Source: Terriglobia bacterium (GTDB lineage: Bacteria > Acidobacteriota > Terriglobia > Acidiferrales > UBA7541). From it: DNA of 64,000 nt. The translations under genes were made by a program, and so were the position numbers. Location: contig JAIQGC010000005.1 in assembly GCA_020072805.1 (NCBI GenBank), positions 35,902-99,901 on the forward strand, written 5' to 3'. Shown piece by piece: positions 59,732 through 64,000 of the stretch; the first letter of the stretch is position 1; each line of letters begins with the position of its first letter. Under the pieces are notes generated by a model that worked only from the letters and a program-made list of their open reading frames with translations, ran no database searches and was not told where the DNA came from.

Positions 59732-60373
59732 ATGCCTGACCGCGCTCCCATACCTCGCGACACCGAAGCCAAGCTCGAGCACATCCTGCGCCACGCCGCC
59801 AATATCTTCGCCAGCCGCGGCTTTGGCGCATCCTCTATCCGCGAAATCAGCCGCTCCTCCGGTGTCTCCCTTTCCGGCCTGTACTACTATTTCGAAAGCA
59901 AACAGAAGCTCCTCTACCTGATCCAGTCCAACGCCTTCACCAGCATCCTGCAGTCCCTCGAAGCCCGCCTCGAAGGCGTCCGCGACCCCCAGCGCCGCCT
60001 GCTGCTGTTCATCCAGAATCACCTCGAATATTTCATGGAGCATCCCGCCGAAATGAAAGTCCTCTCCCACGAAGAAGACGCCATCGAGGAGCCTTTTCGA
60101 AAGGAACTGCTCTCCATCAAACGCCGTTACTACACGCTGGCTCGCGGCATCTTCGACGAATTGAATCGCGATGGCCGCGCCGCTCATCTCAGTCCCCGCG
60201 TCGCCGTCCTGTGCCTCTACGGCATGATGAACTGGGTCTACAAATGGCACAATCCCAAGGTGGACCCGGGCGCTGCGGAACTCGCCGAATCCATGACCGG
60301 TATTTTTCTTCACGGTGTCTTGAACGGCTCCGGCCGCGCGCGCCCTGCTGCGCCGGGTGGAAATAAGCCATGA
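59732..60373 (+). CDS. TetR family transcriptional regulator
   Basis: LRHAANIFASRGFGASSIREISRSSGVSLSGLYYYFESKQKLLYLI. Confidence 0.92.
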   Translation: MPDRAPIPRDTEAKLEHILRHAANIFASRGFGASSIREISRSSGVSLSGLYYYFESKQKLLYLIQSNAFTSILQSLEARLEGVRDPQRRLLLFIQNHLEYFMEHPAEMKVLSHEEDAIEEPFRKELLSIKRRYYTLARGIFDELNRDGRAAHLSPRVAVLCLYGMMNWVYKWHNPKVDPGAAELAESMTGIFLHGVLNGSGRARPAAPGGNKP

Positions 60374-60437
60374 GAACCGCAAGCACAACGCCATTTTTCT
60401 GGCATCATGGACAATTAACTTCACGAGGAAACCGCCG

Positions 60438-61247
60438 ATGACCGCGACGCCCACAACTGAACCCAAAGAACTCGTCCATTACCGCGTGGAAGACGGCGTG
60501 GCCGTATTCGAAATGGACGATCCCCCTGCCAATACCTATTCCTACGAAATGCTGCAGCAACTCGACGCCTGCATCCTCCGGGCTCGCATGGACGATTCCG
60601 TTCATGTGATCATTCTGCGCGGCGCGGGTGAAAAATTCTTCTGCGCCGGCGCGGGAATTTCCATGCTCACCAAGGCCACTCCGCAGTTCAAATATTATTT
60701 CTGTCTGCACGCCAACGAAACCCTTTGCCGCCTGGAACAGACCCCCAAGCTGGTCATCGCCGCGCTCAACGGCCACACTGTCGGCGGCGGTTTCGAAGTC
60801 GCCCTGGCCTGCGACATCCGCATCGCCAAGAAAGACGGCGGCAAAATCGGTCTGCCGGAAGTGAATCTCGGCGTGCTGCCCGGCACCGGCGGCACGCAAC
60901 GCCTCTGCCGCCTGGTGGGCAACGCGCGGGCCATCGAAATGATGGTTTCCGCGGCGACCTACGGAACCGAGGAAGCCAAGACCCTCGGCCTCATCCACCA
61001 CGTCTACGAAGCGCAGACGTTCTGGCAGGACGTGATGGCGTACGCCAAACAGTTCTGCCCGCCGAATAAGGCGTCGCTCGCCGTGGGGCGCATCAAGCGC
61101 GCCGTGATCACCGGCTCGCAAGTTCCCCTTTCGGAAGCGCTGGCGCTCGAACGCGAATTGCAGCAGGAACTTTTTACGAGCGAGGATGCGAAGGAAGGCC
61201 TCGCGGCATACGTGGAAAAACGCGCGCCGAAGTTCCGGGGCCGGTAA
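60438..61247 (+). CDS. Enoyl-CoA hydratase/isomerase
   Basis: KFFCAGAGISML, GHTVGGGFEVALACDIRIA, GLPEVNLGVLPGTGGTQRL. Confidence 0.9.
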   Translation: MTATPTTEPKELVHYRVEDGVAVFEMDDPPANTYSYEMLQQLDACILRARMDDSVHVIILRGAGEKFFCAGAGISMLTKATPQFKYYFCLHANETLCRLEQTPKLVIAALNGHTVGGGFEVALACDIRIAKKDGGKIGLPEVNLGVLPGTGGTQRLCRLVGNARAIEMMVSAATYGTEEAKTLGLIHHVYEAQTFWQDVMAYAKQFCPPNKASLAVGRIKRAVITGSQVPLSEALALERELQQELFTSEDAKEGLAAYVEKRAPKFRGR

Positions 61248-61249
61248 AC

Positions 61250-61762
61250 GTGAAAACTCTTCAGGACTATTTGCGCAAGGGCATGAAGCTGGTGATTGTG
61301 GGCTGCAATCCCAGCGAATCCTCGGTGCGCGCGGGGCATTATTATTCCGGACGCGGCAATCAGTTCTGGACGCTGCTGTACGATTCCGGCGTGATTCCCG
61401 AGCCGCTGGAATCGCGCGACGACAAGCGCGTGCTGGAATTCGGCGTAGGCCTCACGGATCTGGTGAAGCGCCCAACGAAGGGAATCGAGGACCTGGAGCG
61501 GGAAGATTTCGCCGCGGGGCGCGTTCTGCTTTCCCGGAAGATCGAAGAACTGGCCCCGCGCATCGTGGCGTTTCACGGCAAGATGACTTACGAATATTTT
61601 ACGCAGCGCCGCTGCAAGCTGGGCGCACAGAAGGAACTGCTTTATGGGTCGCATGTGTTCGTGCTGCCCTCTTCGAGCGGGGCGAATACGGCGGGCCGCG
61701 CGGCGAAGCTGAAGATTTTCCGCGAACTCGCGAAATTGATGCGCAAGGGAGAAAAATCATGA
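61250..61762 (+). CDS. mug: Mismatch-specific uracil/thymine-DNA glycosylase (MUG)
   Basis: VIVGCNPSESSVRAGHYYSGRGNQFW, FGVGLTDLVKRPT, LPSSSGANT. Confidence 0.88.
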   Translation: MKTLQDYLRKGMKLVIVGCNPSESSVRAGHYYSGRGNQFWTLLYDSGVIPEPLESRDDKRVLEFGVGLTDLVKRPTKGIEDLEREDFAAGRVLLSRKIEELAPRIVAFHGKMTYEYFTQRRCKLGAQKELLYGSHVFVLPSSSGANTAGRAAKLKIFRELAKLMRKGEKS

Positions 61763-62574
61763 GCAACGCTGCGCCGCCGGTCCCGGCCGGCCCGGTCATC
61801 CTGACTTCGCAACGCGACGGCATCGCCACGCTGGTGATGAACCGCCCGGACCGTTTGAACGCTCTGAATAACGAACTTTCCACGGCTCTCAACGAAGCGC
61901 TGGGCCGCGCCGAGGTGGATGAGTCCGTGCGCGTGGTGGTGGTTACCGGCGCGGGGCGGGCGTTCTGCGCCGGGGGCGACCTGGGGCAGATTCGCGCCGG
62001 TCGGGAGAAGGGCGATCATACGCAACTCGAACCGCTGCTGCGCGCGGGGATGCAGGCGGGGATCCGCATGCGCACCATGGCCAAGCCGGTGATTGCCGCG
62101 GTCAACGGAGTGGCGGCGGGCGCGGGAATGAACGTGGCGCTCGGCGCGGACATCCGCATCGCCGCGGAGGAAGCCGGGTTCGGGCAGAACTTCGCGAAGG
62201 TGGGACTTTTTCCGGACTATGGCGGAACGTTTTTCCTGCCGCAGCTGGTGGGGCCTTCGCGCGCCGCGGAGATGTTTTACACCGGCGACTTGATCACGGC
62301 GCAGGCCGCGTTGCAGATGGGGATCGTGAACCGCGTCGTCCCGCTGGCGCAACTGGAAGCGGAAGTGGGTGCGCTGGCGCGCAAGATTGCGCAGGGGCCG
62401 CCGCTGGCGATTCGCGCGGTGAAAAAGGTTCTCTTCGGAGACGAGAAGGCCGCGCTGGAAGCAGCGCTGGAACGCGAAGTGCAACAGCAACTGATTTGCT
62501 TTCATTCCGAGGATTGCAGCGAGGGAATTCGCGCGTTTTTCGAGAAGCGCGCGCCGAATTTTCAGGGACGCTGA
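61759..62574 (+). CDS. Enoyl-CoA hydratase/isomerase
   Basis: RAFCAGGDLGQI, GVAAGAGMNVALGADIRIA, FAKVGLFPDYGGTFFLPQLVG. Confidence 0.9.
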   Translation: MSNAAPPVPAGPVILTSQRDGIATLVMNRPDRLNALNNELSTALNEALGRAEVDESVRVVVVTGAGRAFCAGGDLGQIRAGREKGDHTQLEPLLRAGMQAGIRMRTMAKPVIAAVNGVAAGAGMNVALGADIRIAAEEAGFGQNFAKVGLFPDYGGTFFLPQLVGPSRAAEMFYTGDLITAQAALQMGIVNRVVPLAQLEAEVGALARKIAQGPPLAIRAVKKVLFGDEKAALEAALEREVQQQLICFHSEDCSEGIRAFFEKRAPNFQGR

Positions 62575-62614
62575 ACGCGAGCAGATCCGGCAGGGCGGAA
62601 TATTTTCGCGGATG

Positions 62615-62718
62615 TCATCCTGAGGACGGCGAAGCCGGCTGAAGGATCTCAACGTGGGGTGATTGCAATGATTGAAGTTGAGATTCTTCGGGCGCTGTGC
62701 GCCCTCAGAATGACAGAT
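62615..62718. repeat. Dispersed inverted-repeat element (TGTCATCCTGAGG..CCTCAGAATGACA)
   Basis: tgtcatcctgaggacggcgaagccggctgaaggatctcaacg...ttgagattcttcgggcgctgtgcgccctcagaatgaca. Confidence 0.75.
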
Positions 62719-62772
62719 GTAGTTTTTAGGCTGGCGCTGGGGAAATGAGCGGCTGGCAAGGGAGGATTGCGC

Positions 62773-63534
62773 ATGAGCGAAGCGATTGAACTGCGAATGG
62801 ACGGCCGCACGGCCTGGGTGACGCTGAATCGCCCGCCGCTGAACGTGCTGAACATCGCCATGATGGGCGAGCTGGACGCCGTGATTGCGCGCATACTGCC
62901 GCAATGCGACATTCTGGTTGTTCAGGGCGCGGGGCCCAAGGGTTTTTCCGCCGGGGCTGAGGTGGGCGACCATACGCCGGAGCGCGTGGGCGACATGCTG
63001 GCCGCGTTTCATGGGCTTTTTCGCCGCCTGGCGCGCGCGGAGTGCGTGACTATCGCTGGCGTGCACGGCCTGTGCCTGGGCGGCGGGATGGAGCTGGCCA
63101 CGTTCTGCGATTTCGTGATTGCCGAAGAGACGGCCAAATTCGGCCAGCCGGAAATCAAGCTGGCCTGTTATCCGCCGGTGGCCATGGTGACGTTTCCACA
63201 GCTCTGCGGAATGCGCGCGGCCATGGATTTGATTTTCACCGGGCGCACCGTGGATGGCCGCGAAGCGCACCGCATCGGACTGGTCACGCGGCTCGCTCCG
63301 CAAGGGCAGCTTGCCGCCACGGTGGAAACGCTACTCGGCGAACTGCGCGGATTGAGCGGCAGCGTGCTTCGGCTGACACGGAAAACGCTGTGGCGGCTGC
63401 ACGCCGATGAGTTCGAGAAACAGCTTGGCGAAGCCGAGCGTACTTACCTCGATGTGTTGATGAAGACGCATGACGCTCCCGAAGGCATCCGCGCGTTCCT
63501 GGAGAAACGGCCTCCGGTCTGGAAAGCGGATTGA
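62773..63534 (+). CDS. Enoyl-CoA hydratase family, resembles cyclohexa-1,5-dienecarbonyl-CoA hydratase
   Basis: FSAGAEVGDHTPERVGDMLAAFHGLFRRL, LCLGGGMELATFCDFVIAEE, GQPEIKLACYPPVAMV. Confidence 0.8.
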   Translation: MSEAIELRMDGRTAWVTLNRPPLNVLNIAMMGELDAVIARILPQCDILVVQGAGPKGFSAGAEVGDHTPERVGDMLAAFHGLFRRLARAECVTIAGVHGLCLGGGMELATFCDFVIAEETAKFGQPEIKLACYPPVAMVTFPQLCGMRAAMDLIFTGRTVDGREAHRIGLVTRLAPQGQLAATVETLLGELRGLSGSVLRLTRKTLWRLHADEFEKQLGEAERTYLDVLMKTHDAPEGIRAFLEKRPPVWKAD

Positions 63535-63858
63535 ATGAGCGATTTGCAGATTACTCCGCAGGAATTGAAGCAGCGCCTGGAGCACGGGGAAAAGTTTCTG
63601 CTCGTGGATGTGCGCGAGCAGTGGGAATACGATTTGTGCCGCCTGCAGGGCGCAACGCTCGTTCCGTTGAAAACGCTTCCGGCGAATCTCCCCATAGTGG
63701 AGGGGGCGGCGGAGGTTATCTGCTATTGCCATCATGGCATCCGCAGCCTCGATGCGGCTTCCTGGCTGCGCAAGCAGGGAATTGAAGGCGCGCGATCGCT
63801 GGCCGGAGGGATTGAGCGCTGGTCGAGGGAAGTGGATCCGCAGGTTTCGCGGTATTGA
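63535..63858 (+). CDS. Rhodanese-like domain protein
   Basis: FLLVDVREQWEYDLCRLQGATLVPL, VICYCHHGIRSLDAASWL; ATG overlaps the previous stop. Confidence 0.9.
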   Translation: MSDLQITPQELKQRLEHGEKFLLVDVREQWEYDLCRLQGATLVPLKTLPANLPIVEGAAEVICYCHHGIRSLDAASWLRKQGIEGARSLAGGIERWSREVDPQVSRY

Positions 63859-64000
63859 TTGTCTGCTGGCGAAGGCTCCGAGCAGACCCAGGAACGCCAG
63901 GATTCCCGCAATCAAGCTGACACGTGATTTGCGTTCTCCGGACGCCTGCTCCATTCCATGTATGGGAAAGGGGCTGTGGCATTCGAAGTCGCGGTAACCG

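Overview
GC-rich bacterial chromosomal window. Gene content and the dispersed palindromic repeats suggest an Acidobacteriota-like genome, but this is a guess because there is no rRNA to anchor it. Gene blocks: nucleotide-sugar / surface-polysaccharide cluster (0.6-7 kb); thymidine kinase and GHMP kinase; P-type Ca2+ ATPase; CoA-transferase; glycolytic operon gap-pgk-tpiA-secG with tRNA-Leu(GAG); hybrid histidine kinase divergent from an HD-GYP regulator; MrfA/MrfB-like helicase-exonuclease pair; Ser/Thr kinase; CrcB/DUF190; putative copper-handling TonB locus; fused E1 dehydrogenase; two phosphofructokinase paralogs; an accessory block (52-58.9 kb: aquaporin, GGDEF protein, formate/nitrite transporter, fused molybdenum hydroxylase) carrying an IS3 OrfA stub and bounded by a partial duplicate of an ornithine cyclodeaminase gene; and a TetR / enoyl-CoA hydratase cluster. 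The most notable observation is a secreted peroxiredoxin (21165-21746, minus) split in the ORF track by an in-frame UGA exactly at the peroxidatic cysteine position. A perfect 8-bp hairpin with a GGC loop follows 15 nt downstream, which fits a selenocysteine codon plus bacterial SECIS. Other notable items: a glycosyltransferase with an internal deletion, a small secreted protein with a duplicated LADGSPPPP motif differing almost only at synonymous sites, a repeat element inserted in frame in the MrfA-like helicase, and a family of hairpins with a fixed GCTAAAGC core and differing arms.
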